Assembly (NCBI GenBank): GCA_038501785.1
Contig: JBAMJR010000031.1
Coordinates: 11,999,501-12,063,500 of the forward strand
DNA length: 64,000 bases
Direction: 5' to 3'
Origin: Myoxocephalus aenaeus
Taxonomy: Eukaryota > Chordata > Actinopteri > Perciformes > Cottidae
A program made the translations under genes and the position numbers. This document shows, piece after piece, positions 25,771-36,138 of the stretch. Every line of letters starts with the position of its first letter. Position 1 is the stretch's first letter. The notes under the pieces were generated by a model that was given only the letters and a program-made list of their open reading frames with translations, was not told the origin of the DNA and did no database searches.

Positions 25771-27917
25771 GGGTACATCCCAAGTCTCTAAATTGTCGTT
25801 TCCTCGCTCCTCGATCGAAGCGAGGAGGGAAATCTGAGGAGCCATGATCGAGGAGCCCCGAGAGCAGGCTTCCAGGAAGAGTTTTAACGCTGGACACGCC
25901 CCCTCGCTGTTCATCTGTTATTTGATTCGACGCTGCAGCTGAGGGGACTGATCGCTGGAGTTTCATACCAGAGACGATCACAGATTAAACTCAAGTTATA
26001 TATTATATCTGTTTTCTTATTCACTATCTGGTTCAAATATGTTCATTGTAGGTCTGAACCACAAAAGGACCACAAACAATTGTCTTCAAAGATTTGACCT
26101 GTTGTTTCCCTCTAACTTTTATTATGTATGTAATATGTAAATCAGAGAGAGCTGGGGAGAGGAAACACTTTTTACAACACGTAATGAAGAGAAAACCTAT
26201 TTATATTGTGGGTTATTTTATAATGATGTCACAATCAGAATTTCAAAACATACAGACGTAAATAATAATAAATAAATAAGACGCATTCCGCCGGTAGAAA
26301 TGGATCCTGCTCGTATAAGCAGGACACAGAACACAGTATAAAAATACTCAATGCAGTTTATTAAACGGTAACAGACGACAGAGAAAACATCTCCACTCTG
26401 ACACTTATGATAACTTCGTCTTTATCAATATAAGTAGTAGTTTAACACCATAAATCAACTGAAAACATACAATCATTTTTATCAATATTTTAAGTGCATT
26501 TTTATTGGAATGTTCGCTAAAAACTCTCCAAACAAAACTCTGTCAGCTGTTAAAGCGACTGACAGCTGATCAGCGATCAGCTGTCAGTCGGCCGCAGTCA
26601 TCAGAAATCAACGTCGCTTCTCGTGACGCTTCAGAGGAAAGGACGTCTCATGTCTATTAAAACATATTTCCTTGCGTCTTCTCTCCTCGCATGGGTTCCT
26701 TGGGTGCACCCCAAGTCTCTAAATTGTCGTTTCCTCGCTCCTCGCTCCTCGCTCCTCGATTGAACCGGAAGTGGTTCTGCGCCGCCATCTTGACGGCCGT
26801 CCCAAAGCTCTTATTCGGCTCGGAGGAGCGAGGATCGAGGAGCGAGGAGGGAAATCGGAGGAGCCATGATCGAGGAGCCCCGAGAGCAGGCTTCCAGGAA
26901 GTGTTTTAACGCTGGACACGCCCCCTCACTGTTCATCTGTTATGTGATTGGACGCTGCAGCTGAGCGGACTGATGCTGGAGTTTAATACCAGAGACGATC
27001 ACAGATTAAACTCAAGCTATATATTAAATCTGTTTTCTTATTCACCATCTGGTTAAAATATGTTCATTGTAGGTCTGAACAACAAAAGGACCACAAACAA
27101 CTGTCTTCAAAGATTTGATCTGTTGTTTCCCTCAATAACTTGTATTATGTATGTAATTAAAATCAGAGAGCTGGAGAGAGGAAACACTTTTTTACAACAC
27201 GTAATGAAGAGAAACTATATTTATATTGTGGGTTATTTTATAATGATGTCACAATCAGAATTTCAAAACATACCGACGTAAATAATAAATAAATAAATAA
27301 ATAAATAAATAAGACGCATTCCGCTGGTAGAAATGGATCCTGCTCGTATAAGCAGGACACATCACAGTATATAAATACTCAATGCAGTTTATTAAACGGT
27401 AACAGACGATAGAGAAAACATCTCCACTCTGACACTCATGATAACTTTGTCTTTATTAATATAAGTAGTAGTTTAACACCATTAAATCAACTGAAAACAT
27501 ACGATAATTTTTATCAATATTTTAAGTGTATTTTTATTGGAATGTTCGCTAAAAACTCTCGGACAAAACTCCGTCAGCTGTTAAAGCGACTGACAGCTGA
27601 GCAGTCGGCCGCAGTCATCATAAACCGACGTCGCTTCACGTGACGCATCAGAGGAAAGGACGTCTCATGTCTCTTAAAACATGTTTCCTCACGTCTTCTC
27701 TCCTCGCTTGGTTTCCTTGCGTCTCTCTATGCATCCCTGGTGGGAGGGACTAAGACGCAAGGAAAAGACGCAAGTGAGGGAAACGGGGATGCAATTTAGA
27801 GACTTGGGATGCACCCCGTGTGTCTCTCTATGCATCCCTGGTGGGAGGAACTAAGACGCAAGGAAAAGACGTAAGTGAGGGAAACGGGGATGCAATTTAG
27901 AGACTTGGGATGTACCC
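25771..27917. mobile_element. Unclassified inverted-repeat element A, split by a nested relative
   Basis: The outer ends are perfect inverted repeats about 25 bp long beginning GGGTACATCCCAAG (left, 25771; right, complement ending at 27917). The element reads from 25771 to 26701 and resumes at 27817-27917 after the inserted copy B, about 1.03 kb in total. It has no transposase frame and no clear target duplication. Compared with B it lacks about 75 bp near 25807, next to short complementary repeats (CTCCTCG/CGAGGAG). Confidence 0.8.
26702..27816. mobile_element. Inverted-repeat element B nested inside element A
   Basis: The ends are GGGTGCACCCCAAG (left) and the complement of GGGTGCATCCCAAG (right), nearly perfect over 25 bp. 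The 1115-bp body matches element A closely from end to end. Near its left end it carries repeated CTCCTCG units at 26736-26760 and their complement at 26824-26852, a potential large hairpin. It lies inside A at the point where A reads 'cgcatgggttcctt', while B at its own matching place is uninterrupted. Confidence 0.8.
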
Positions 27918-28859
27918 AAGGTCTTCCCAGTGTGTCCTGATTGTTTATTCCCTTCACCTGTTCTCGTTCCAGACTCCTCCCTCCTCGTGGGCCTTTCCCC
28001 TGTGTGATTGTAAAGATTTTTTTTTCTGTAGTCACGTGAAATGTTGCAGCAAAGTGCTGTCCCATTCCTATTCACACCAGTTCAAGCCCTCACAGCCTCT
28101 CACACTCAACCACTTAGCAGGTGACGTCAGTGAGTCCCTGAGGGTTCATGGTTTGAGGGTTTAGGGTGGAGATTGGGATTGGGATTGGGCCAAACCTTTC
28201 CCTGGTCAGTTGTGAGATTTACTTCTTTGTCCCCCCTGTGTGTGCATCGCGTTTGAGTTGTAGCTGTAGCTGCTGTTAGTTGTTGTGTTTAATTCCAGAA
28301 CCAGTCTTTTCCCTTGTTTTGTAACTTATAGGGCTATAAACAAACGCATGTAACTGAATCGTCCGGGCCTAATGGTAAACAGGCTCGGTGCATTTTACTA
28401 TAAGAAAGAGCCTCCACCTGTTGGTGGTGTGTTTTACATCGTTGCAGTCCCTATGACTGCAAACCCATACGCATCCCATGAGCTGCGGAACAAAGCAGGG
28501 TTCATATGTTTTGTATATCCACTTTTCTCTGCATTATATTATCAAAATTGTTTAATTTCTTATAATAAAAGCTTTCTTGGACTAATGTGTTTTAGCGCTG
28601 CAGACGGCATAAGAGGAGCAGCTATTAACCTGGTGGTAGAGTACCTATATAGTGTGTTTACTCTACAATATAATCCATGTAACTGATATAATGTACTACG
28701 ATATCATTCCTTTTTTACATGCTAAATCAAGAAGTATTGGATTAATGTGTACTACTGAGTGATCACTGTAGTTATCCTTGATTGTCTTGAGCTATATGAG
28801 CAGGTGTTGCCAACTAAGTCCTGAGTGTCTGTAAAAATGTATATTAAACAATTCTAGGC
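27918..28859. other. Non-coding stretch, no gene seen
   Basis: Contains a G-rich run at about 28147-28187 with repeated GGGATT-like units. An open frame at 28372-28686 has no recognisable domain. Confidence 0.55.
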
Positions 28860-29640
28860 AGATCTAAAGGTGAAGGAGCTTCTCTCAAAGGTCAGGGGAG
28901 GGGTGGCTTATCCCCTTTAGCCCGGGGCCACTGCTGCCTGTGTAGGGGAAGTAAGAATGACCTGTTTGTCCGAGACGCAGAGAGGCACTTGCTTTGTGCA
29001 ACAGGGTATATATTCCCAAGTAAGTAAGACGTTTTTTTGGACAAAGCGCTTAGGACACTAATACGTCAGGCCGGTCGTAGATATAGATTTTTCAAATCTC
29101 CCTACTTTTTGGCAAAACACTTTGCTCATTAGCTCGAGTTTTCGTTCTTTACGGTTGTTGCAAACCTTTTGAGCGATCAATTAATCAGTTCCTTGATCGA
29201 GTCGTCACCTGCCGAGAACGAGGTCTCCACGACGTCATCATCCAGCCCCTGAAGTGAGTTGAGTTACGTCCCCACGGCTACACACACTGATATTGACACA
29301 TTCATTACCTACACACATTGGCTCAGATAAGGAGAGAAATACTACTGGGAGACCCCCTGGCTCATGGTACCGTCCCCTTTAGGGGAATCTTGATTTCCGC
29401 CTCCCCCTTTTTGCTCCTCCACGTCAGAGACAGGGGACACCGAGCGGCCCGGGTGTGAGAGGTCGTATAGGGGTAACCGTCTGGCGGGAGACCGGGCATC
29501 GGTACCGGTAAAGCTGGCCGTTATACCTCTGAGGGCCACCAGCCAGGCCAGTTCCTCGTGGACCCGCGCTCTCCCCAGTGTGCGGACGTCAGCGTGCGGC
29601 CTCTCCAAATTAAGTGACAAAACTGATTTGATTTTCACAG
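28860..29640. other. GC-rich island, possible degraded LTR-element fragment
   Basis: The base composition differs sharply from its surroundings. A TATA-like 'gggtatatattcccaag' lies near 29003-29020 and CpG-rich sequence runs to about 29640. The open frame on the minus strand at 29342-29638 does not resemble a known protein to me. The pattern (TATA box, short-lived GC-rich block, abrupt ends) would fit an LTR plus leader, but no second LTR, polypurine tract or domain is visible. Confidence 0.25.
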
Positions 29641-31076
29641 GATCGTTTCAACAGTGTGTAACATCTGTATCTTTACATCAAGCAGCCAATGTTTTTTTTC
29701 TGTCATGTAGCCCTCCAACGCTTACGTGTCGTCCGTAATTAGCTGCTAATGTATGATGAAAGAAGAGCTGCTAATACCTCATTTTCCAAATGTGCGGGCT
29801 TCAACATGCAGCATGAACAGAACCGATCAATGGATGCGGCCGGAGAGCAGGGTCAGGGATGCATGGGATGGTGTTTTCTCAAAGATAGCCCATCTCAGAA
29901 TGGATCATTAATGCAGAGACACCATTAGTCCTGCATTTAGCCCTTTCTGATTATGATCCCAAAGCTGCCAAACCACTAAATGTATACCTTCTTTCAGAGG
30001 GAGTAGAATCAGAGTACCAATTGTTGTATCCCATAATTGATTGAAATGCCCCTACCGCTCAATGCAGCATTTTCTGATTTTTAAACTTTTTTTTTTTTTT
30101 TGTATCCAGGAAAGGTTGACTAAGCAGAACTCAAAAAATGCCACAGTTATTGCACTGCACTCATACCCGAGGCCAAAGTTGTTTCCAATTAAACTATTAT
30201 TATTATTAATTTGGCCATTTTTTTACAGTAATTGCCTTGGTCATGGGCACGTCAAATGGAGTTTTTTGATACAAACAACAATGCTTACTAATTCACCCAT
30301 TTACTGTAGTCGCTGAACTGCAGTTGCTGTCCACTAAATATGATTTATCATTTATAGAATCAGTGTCTTCGCAACAGATGTAACTAAATATTCTGGTTTC
30401 TCGTAGGCTACTGATCCCCAGACTCCAGGTCAATATCACTGTCTTTTTTTCTTTTCCCTCCACAGAGGCGCGCCTGGAGCTGGAGAGGATTCACTGCCTT
30501 TTTCAAGGATACTTCAAAAGGGACATATGCCTGCTGTCACGGTGGCATGAACCCAGGTCCTCTAGTTGAAGGTCAGCCCACTTCATCATTTCCTTCCCTG
30601 TAAATCCCCATTAGGTCAGGATTAGGATTGGAGAGACAACATGAGAGATGCAACTAGAACACTGACAGGTGAGGAAGCTCACCGCAGAGACAGATGAGGA
30701 AGGGCAAGGTTCTCTGTTGAATAATGCCGAGACGACGGATTACGAACAAGGAATTATTTAGTCCTATTGGTATTAGGTATTGGTATTATTATATGGCCCT
30801 ATTTTTTTTACAAATGTGAAACGTTGGTTAAGAGATTTCACTTTTAAAATACATTGTTGGACTTGTGACAGTTAAAAAAGATTTTAAAAAATCTAAATTG
30901 ATGCAGCAGAACCAGCGCTATTCTTCACTGATAGTCAATTCTAGCGCCTACATTACCCACAGTGCATCTACAGCACACAGTTCAGTTGTAGACTTGGGTG
31001 TGTTATGCTGTAGCAGCAAATAATGTAGCCTTGAGCTTCAGTCCTCGAGCAGAGATAAAGAGCCGGTGAGAGGTCT
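29641..31076. other. Non-coding stretch, no clear gene
   Basis: Includes a block with several TAAT/ATTA core motifs at 29735-29830 and a splice-acceptor-like tract with an AG at about 30464 (see findings). Nothing else of note. Confidence 0.5.
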
Positions 31077-31084
31077 TTCTAACT

Positions 31085-31588
31085 CAGCGGTTCGCAAACT
31101 GTGGGGCGCGCCCCTCTAGTGGGGCGCGGAGGTGGGGTGCGGGTGGGGTGCGGGGTGAAATGCAGAATTTCTTAATTTCAAGACCTTTATTGAGAACTTC
31201 ACATATTACAAAAGCACACAGACATAAAACGTCATTAATAAATACATGGTGAAATGCCTGTACTTTCGTGGAAATGTTTACGTTACGCCGTAAACGGGTT
31301 ACGCCTGAGCATGCTCCGATTCTTGGCCAAAAAAAAAAAGCCAAAAGCCAATCTCCTTGAGATCTCCGTGAGATCTGCTTTTCTGCTGTTGCATCTCTCG
31401 AAACAGAATGCAGATTTAAGATCAACATTGAGCATTCATTGAGAGTGGCCGTATCAAATCTACAACCCCGTTTCAAAAATATTTATTTGTAAAGGAAAGC
31501 AGGCTCATTTTGTTACAATTTTGTTGGGGCGGTGGGGCATTCTTTTCCCTCCAAAGTGTGGCGTGACAAAACAGTTTGAAAGCCACTG
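31085..31588. mobile_element. Small hAT element with perfect 8-bp target duplication
   Basis: The ends are CAGCGGTTCGCAAACTGTGG and, at the right, CAGTTTGAAAGCCACTG, complementary as CAGYGGYTYKCAAACTG. TTCTAACT occurs at both 31077-31084 and 31589-31596. The 504-bp body has no convincing transposase remnant, although a 130-codon open frame on the minus strand spans most of it. A G-rich run lies next to the left end. The ends fit the ZBED/Charlie branch of hAT. Confidence 0.9.
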
Positions 31589-32338
31589 TTCTAACTGACC
31601 CCCCCCCCCCCCTATGAGTTGGTAATCTTCAGCAAAGTAACATTTGTGGCAATTTATTAAACGTTGTACTGTTCCCTCTGGAGCCATTAACACACTGAAC
31701 ACTGGAGGTCATTTTCAGTTGATTTTCTCGATTTGACATAATTTTCTTAGATTCACCTTTTAAGGCACTTGCATATAAGATATATACCCATGTTTTACAT
31801 CATAAATTGCAGAACAATCTCAGCTATCTATATAATGAGGAACCATTGTCATATGGCAAAAGTGTAAAGAGAAAAACTTTATAATATGACACTAAAGCTG
31901 AAAAATGGAATCTCGATATCGCTTGAAAAAAACCTAACTTTACTCAGGTGGTAACTCGGTTTAGGTGATGGAAATTGGTTTACCAAAGGTTTTAGGTTCA
32001 CAAAAGCAGTGAAATATATGAATAAAATGGTAGATACATGTAAATAAATGTCTAAAATTAAAAATGTTATTATAGTTTTTGAAATATGGTCTTTCACACC
32101 TTTCACCAAAATGATAAAAATGGGACTGAGAAATGACTTCATAGTGCAGATAAAGCTTCATGGAGTGTGTGCAAATGAAAAATGACCATCACAACACTTC
32201 TTTTTTTAAATAAAAATATGTATTATATACAAAAAAATAAATAACAGAATATATATTGAGAAATATAAAACAGAACAAAAACTAGTCCGACTATTTACAA
32301 TATACAAGTATGGCTTGCTTTGCTTCAATGGCATATCC

Positions 32339-32834
32339 TCATGCCATGGCATGCCATTCCCGGAAACAGTTTCTGTTCAGCTGCAGGCAGAGGGGAACGT
32401 TACACGCCTCGCACTTCCATGCCTTGTCTTTTCGCACTTTCTTCATGCTGCAAAGCTCGCAAACCCTGCGACTCGCCGTTGACTTTGTTTTGGGGCAGGC
32501 TGCAGCAGCAGCAGAGACAGGCACAGGAACATGACCTGCAGGTGCCGGTGTGGACCTGGTGTCCGGGCTGGCTGGAACTTGATGACGGGGGGAGCAGTGT
32601 CCGGGTCTTCATCCGTCCTCCAGGACAGCGTAGGTGCAGGTGGTGCACACGCTGCCGTCTTTCTCGACCTGGCCTGTGGTGAAAGTAGTTGCCGGGCAGC
32701 ACGCGCCCTGTTTGCCGGCGATGGTGTCTTTAGTCGTCGGGAAAATGCGCTGCCTCTTTGCTGGTCGTGGTAGTCGTCGTGCAACACACTGCCTCTTTGC
32801 TGGCCAGGCTGGTGGGGGCGGCTGGTACTCCTCT
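32339..32834 (-). pseudogene. piggyBac transposase relic: N-terminal stretch joined to C-terminal zinc-binding domain
   Basis: Read from 32834 downwards, one frame carries SWRTDEDPDTAPPVIKF and ARTPGP, the pattern that precedes the catalytic domain in piggyBac-like transposases. After a one-base frame change the sequence runs directly into a cysteine-rich end, RRVCELCSMKKVRKDKAWKC and CEACNVPLCLQLNRNCF, ending REWHAMA. That is the C-terminal zinc-binding domain of the family (C-x2-C ... C-x2-C ... C ... H). The whole DDD catalytic domain is missing, so the protein cannot cut DNA. A splice acceptor (TTTTACAG, AG at 32835-32836) begins the exon. Confidence 0.85.
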
Positions 32835-32883
32835 CTGTAAAATAAATGAAGACTAGTCAGTTGAAAGAAAGATGACGTAACGA

Positions 32884-33480
32884 TTGAGCAGAGTGCTCCG
32901 CATGCGATGTGTAAATATTACTCAGATCATGTCTGGTAGTAATTTGAGCAGAGTGCTCCGCATACTATGTGTAAATATTACTCAGATCATGACTGTGGTA
33001 GTAATTTGAGCAGAGTGCTCCGCATGCCATGTGTAAATATTACTCAGATCATGACTGTGGTAGTAACGTGAGCAGAGTGTTGTACAAAGCAGACTGCAAA
33101 GACTGTGTATAAATATTACTCAGATCATGACTGTGGTAGTAACGTGAGCAGAGTGTTGTACAAAGACTGTGTATAAATATTACTCAGATCATGACTGTGG
33201 TAATAACATGAGCAGCAGTGTTGTACAAAGACTGTGTGTAAATATTACTCAGATCATGACTGTGGTAGTAATTTGAGCAGAGTGCTCCGCATGCCATGTG
33301 TAAATATTACTCAGATCATGACTGTGGTAGTAACGTGAGCAGAGTGTTGTACAAAGCAGACTGTGTATAAACATTACTCAGATAATGACTGTGGTAGTAA
33401 CGTGAGCAGAGTGTTGTACAAAGCAGACTGTGTATAAATATTACTCAGATCATGACTGTGGTAGTAACGTGAGCAGCAGT
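32884..33480. repeat. Minisatellite array, about 60-76 bp per unit, inside piggyBac-like element 1
   Basis: The anchor ATTACTCAGAT recurs nine times, near 32917, 32977, 33039, 33114, 33179, 33244, 33306, 33373 and 33440. Two unit types alternate irregularly, one with a GTGCTCCGCATG segment and one with GTTGTACAAAG. The array lies entirely between the inferred splice donor and acceptor of the transposase relic. Confidence 0.95.
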
Positions 33481-33572
33481 GTGCACCGTGTGGCGGGCTC
33501 TCGTGCACAGTGTACACATTACTAGTTTGCACCATGCAGTCTTACAGACACGTAACAAAGTTTAGTAACTAC

Positions 33573-33700
33573 ACTTACCCATCTTCCTCAGAAGAACTAA
33601 AGCCTTCGAGCTCTGACGACGATGCGTCCTCCTCCTCGCTGCTCTCCAGAATCATACGTTTTGCTTCCTCCGTGTTGAATCTTTGTCGTCATGATGTCGC
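33573..33700 (-). pseudogene. piggyBac transposase first exon (acidic N-terminus), frameshifted
   Basis: On the minus strand one frame reads FNTEEAKRMILESSEEEDAS and then SSSELEGFSSSEEDG, the acidic N-terminus seen in many piggyBac-like transposases. The nearest upstream ATG is out of frame by one base, so the start is broken. The stretch ends at a good splice donor (GTAAGT, complement of 33573-33578). The intron would run to the acceptor at 32835. Confidence 0.7.
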
Positions 33701-34077
33701 TTTTCTCTGACTGAAAACTGTAGCGTATGTACATGCTCAAGTGGGTAGTCCTTTGATATTTCCTGAGTGTACATTGGTTGTTTAGTTCACAAAATGGCGA
33801 CGGACATATGATTCAACAAATCACAGAGAAGGATTTTAGTTTTTTTTTTACCAGCGTCAGATGACACACTGCTGCCCTTTCGCTTGCTTGATGATGTTAA
33901 AATTATGCTGGGCTCTGCCTGGGCAGGCACCCGGAAGCAGGAAGTCTTCTCTTTCCGCCAGACGTAAAATTATATTTCTGCAATGTATTATCGCGGTGCT
34001 GTGAATATTTTAGAAACTTAGAGAAACGTTTCGAGTGTCACCACGCGAAACCGCGGGCCCAGTGGACAGAGGGTTAA

Positions 34078-34824
34078 AGACCTCCCCATAGAACATGTTT
34101 TTCACGTATGCAGTCGTACACAATGATTAATGTGTAAAATTGGTGGAGCTTCACTTTAAAGCACATGGTCTGCCTCAGCACTCGCAAGCTTTCACACCAT
34201 ATGTAACTACACTCACGCTTAGATCCTGCAGGACGTAGTAGAGGTATGGAAGATTGAAAGTGATGAAAAAGAATAAATAAAGCTAACGAATAAGATAAAC
34301 AAAACACATGCACAGTTATTGTCTTTCGGAGAAAAGAAAAATCCCTCTTGCCCCACCTCATGGAAACTAATGACGGCGCCTTTGCATTTAGTATCTGCAA
34401 GTTTATTCTGCTATATGCTGGCTTTCTGATTTCTGTGTTGTGTGTCTGTTGCTTTTATTGAATACGTTTCCTTGAATTATACTGTATGTGATACATGGAC
34501 AAATATTTTGTTTTGATATGCATAACTCTGTTGCTATTATTAATCCATCTGAATAATTTAACCATATGGTGAGGTTTTTTCACTGACAATATTGACTTTT
34601 AAGTCGCGACTTTTTTTAGCTGTTAGCCAGTAGCTTCCTCAACAATAGTGGACATATACAGCATTGCAGTGTGTTGTATGGACAGCAGTTTCTTTATGAT
34701 GGAGACTGTCCTGTTAAAAAGTTGTCCTCTTTTATCTCTCCTTTTGTCCTTGTGTGACTGATGTCTGTCTCTCTTCACTTAACAGCTCTGCCTCTTTGTT
34801 TTGGCACGTCTAATAACAGACTCA
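34078..34824. other. Non-coding stretch between two mobile elements
   Basis: AT-rich, with no repeat ends and no protein-like open frame. Confidence 0.6.
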
Positions 34825-35009
34825 AACGAAAGTTACGAAGGTAACTACGGTTCTATGAATCCTGGATGACCGCCAGAGGCAGTGTTTCACACTGGATATG
34901 TTTGATATCGCGCTTCCGCAGTTCGAGTAATTATAACAACAAAGTCACGTGTGACCTCGGGTGACCCCCAGCCGGGTATAATTTACCGCGTCATCCCGAG
35001 CTCGGTTCT
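34825..35009 (-). repeat. DIRS 3' inverted terminal repeat with 25-base extension
   Basis: Positions 34850-35009 pair with 42407-42567, sharing for example CACACTGGATATGTT and GAGTAATTATAACAACAAAG with few mismatches. The outermost 25 bases (34825-34849) have no partner at the other end, as described for DIRS1, whose right repeat is longer by 27 bases. The extension holds the small palindrome AGTTACGAAGGTAACT, possibly part of a recombination site. Confidence 0.9.
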
Positions 35010-35053
35010 GCGGAATCTTCTCGCGAAATCACGAGATTCCGAGTGACCAAGAA

Positions 35054-35151
35054 CTCTGGCGGTCATCCAGGATTCATAGAACCGTAGTTACCTTCGTAAC
35101 TTTCGTTCTATTTCATCCTTACTGACCGCCAGAGGCAGTGTTTCACACTGG
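35054..35151 (-). repeat. DIRS internal complementary region (circle-junction template)
   Basis: Positions 35054-35107 are an exact reverse complement of the low outer end (34825-34878). Positions 35105-35151 are the reverse complement of the high outer end (42521-42567) with one mismatch. The two halves overlap by GTT. This is the diagnostic DIRS1 arrangement, thought to template joining of the two ends into a circle. Its near-perfect match to both ends shows the element was structurally complete when it last inserted. Confidence 0.93.
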
Positions 35152-35164
35152 GTGACTTATACCA

Positions 35165-36138
35165 ACAAAGTCACGAGGAATTCCACAGGAACTACCTCAT
35201 ATGGCTCAAGCAGAGGAATTTGGGCCAAGAACCACACCCAGTGTGTGAGGGGTGGCAACGTTCACTCAAGTCTCTGTTGAAAGTGCTGGGTAATGCCCCT
35301 AAGGCTGCAGCACATGTATCCTGCACGGGCACACTTCTCAAGGTTGCCCCTGATGTGGAGACAATCCTGGTAGAATGGCACCCTACCCCGGATGTCCGAG
35401 CACGGGCGTTCGCTCTGTATGCACAGGCCCCGGTCTCCACTATCCAGTGGGACAGGCGCTGTTTAGAAAGGGCACAGCCCTTCTTAGGTCTCTCCTAGGA
35501 CAACAAAACTGGCCCGACCGCTGTATGCATGCAGTGGCCTTGACCTAGGTTTCGAGGACCCGCACCGGGCACAGAAGCTCTGACTGTGACGGGGCCGCTG
35601 CGCCCCGTCTAAGGAGAGGGACACCAGCCTGTGGCTCAATACCCCGTCATTGTCGACCTCAGCATGCTGCCTTGAAATAGCAGCTATGTACCTCCTCAGG
35701 GTAGAGGGAGACTGGCCCTCCTCTAGGAGGGACTGCAGAAACTCTAGTACAGTAGGCAGGGGGCACTGTACTGGGTCCTCGTCTTGTAGACGGGTAGATG
35801 GCGCTCTAGCTTTCAGAATAGTCCTCCTGACTGGCTCTGTGCAGCCGCTCGGGCCCCTAGTTGACGGCGGCTGGGATCGGAATGCTAGATCTGACCACCT
35901 AGCTGCAATAGGAGGTTTCTCCTATGAGGGAGGCGCCATGGCGTCCCGCAGCAGAGTCTGTGCAACAGGGGAAACAGTCCTGGCTGGCCATAAGGGGGCA
36001 ACCAGCACTAGTCTGTGGCCCCGTTGAATAACACTGAGGAGCTTTCGCAGATCAGAGGAAATGTGGGGACAGCATAAAGAAGGCCCTCTGGCCACATGTG
36101 AGCCAGGGCATCTTGACCCAGAGGACTGGTCCTCTCCC
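35165..36138 (-). pseudogene. DIRS RNase H tail and tyrosine recombinase, decayed
   Basis: From the piggyBac junction downwards the minus strand first shows LAHMWPEGLLYAVP (about 36105-36060), the linker after RNase H. The recombinase N-terminal region follows: VLEFLQSLLEEGQSPSTLRR, then YIAAISRQHAEVD. The middle, including the first catalytic Arg, is missing; the frame jumps to LLCPVRVLETYV. Near the C-terminus the catalytic H-x-x-R reads C-HSTR-I at 35366-35380, followed by ATLRSVPVQDTCAAALGALP. The segment that should hold the nucleophilic Tyr reads TFNRDL and shifts frame, so no catalytic Tyr is visible. The enzyme would have inserted the circular intermediate; this copy cannot. Confidence 0.85.

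Larger units (their letters stand above)
31691..34073 (-). mobile_element. piggyBac-like element 1, non-autonomous
   Basis: Flanked by TTAA on both sides (31687-31690 and 34074-34077), the piggyBac target signature. The ends CACACTGAACACTGG and CCCTCTGTCCACTGG (right end read inward) match at 11 of 15 positions. The 2383-bp body keeps the beginning and the end of a transposase gene on the minus strand but lacks the catalytic middle. A tandem array sits in what looks like its intron. Its left end resembles that of element 2 at 36143, so the two are related. Confidence 0.9.

Noticed and set aside
25771..27917. Tandem duplication of one segment
   Set aside because: The paired outer (GGGTAC) and inner (GGGTGC) ends show a nested insertion instead.
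31084..31476. 130-codon minus-strand frame in the small hAT element
   Set aside because: I looked for the hAT C-terminal motif and did not find a convincing match; the frame is probably chance.
32884..33480. CRISPR-like array
   Set aside because: The units are degenerate tandem repeats without unique spacers, inside a eukaryotic transposon intron.
35220..36027. Plus-strand open frames at 35220-35498 and 35650-36027
   Set aside because: They are shadows of the tyrosine recombinase on the other strand.
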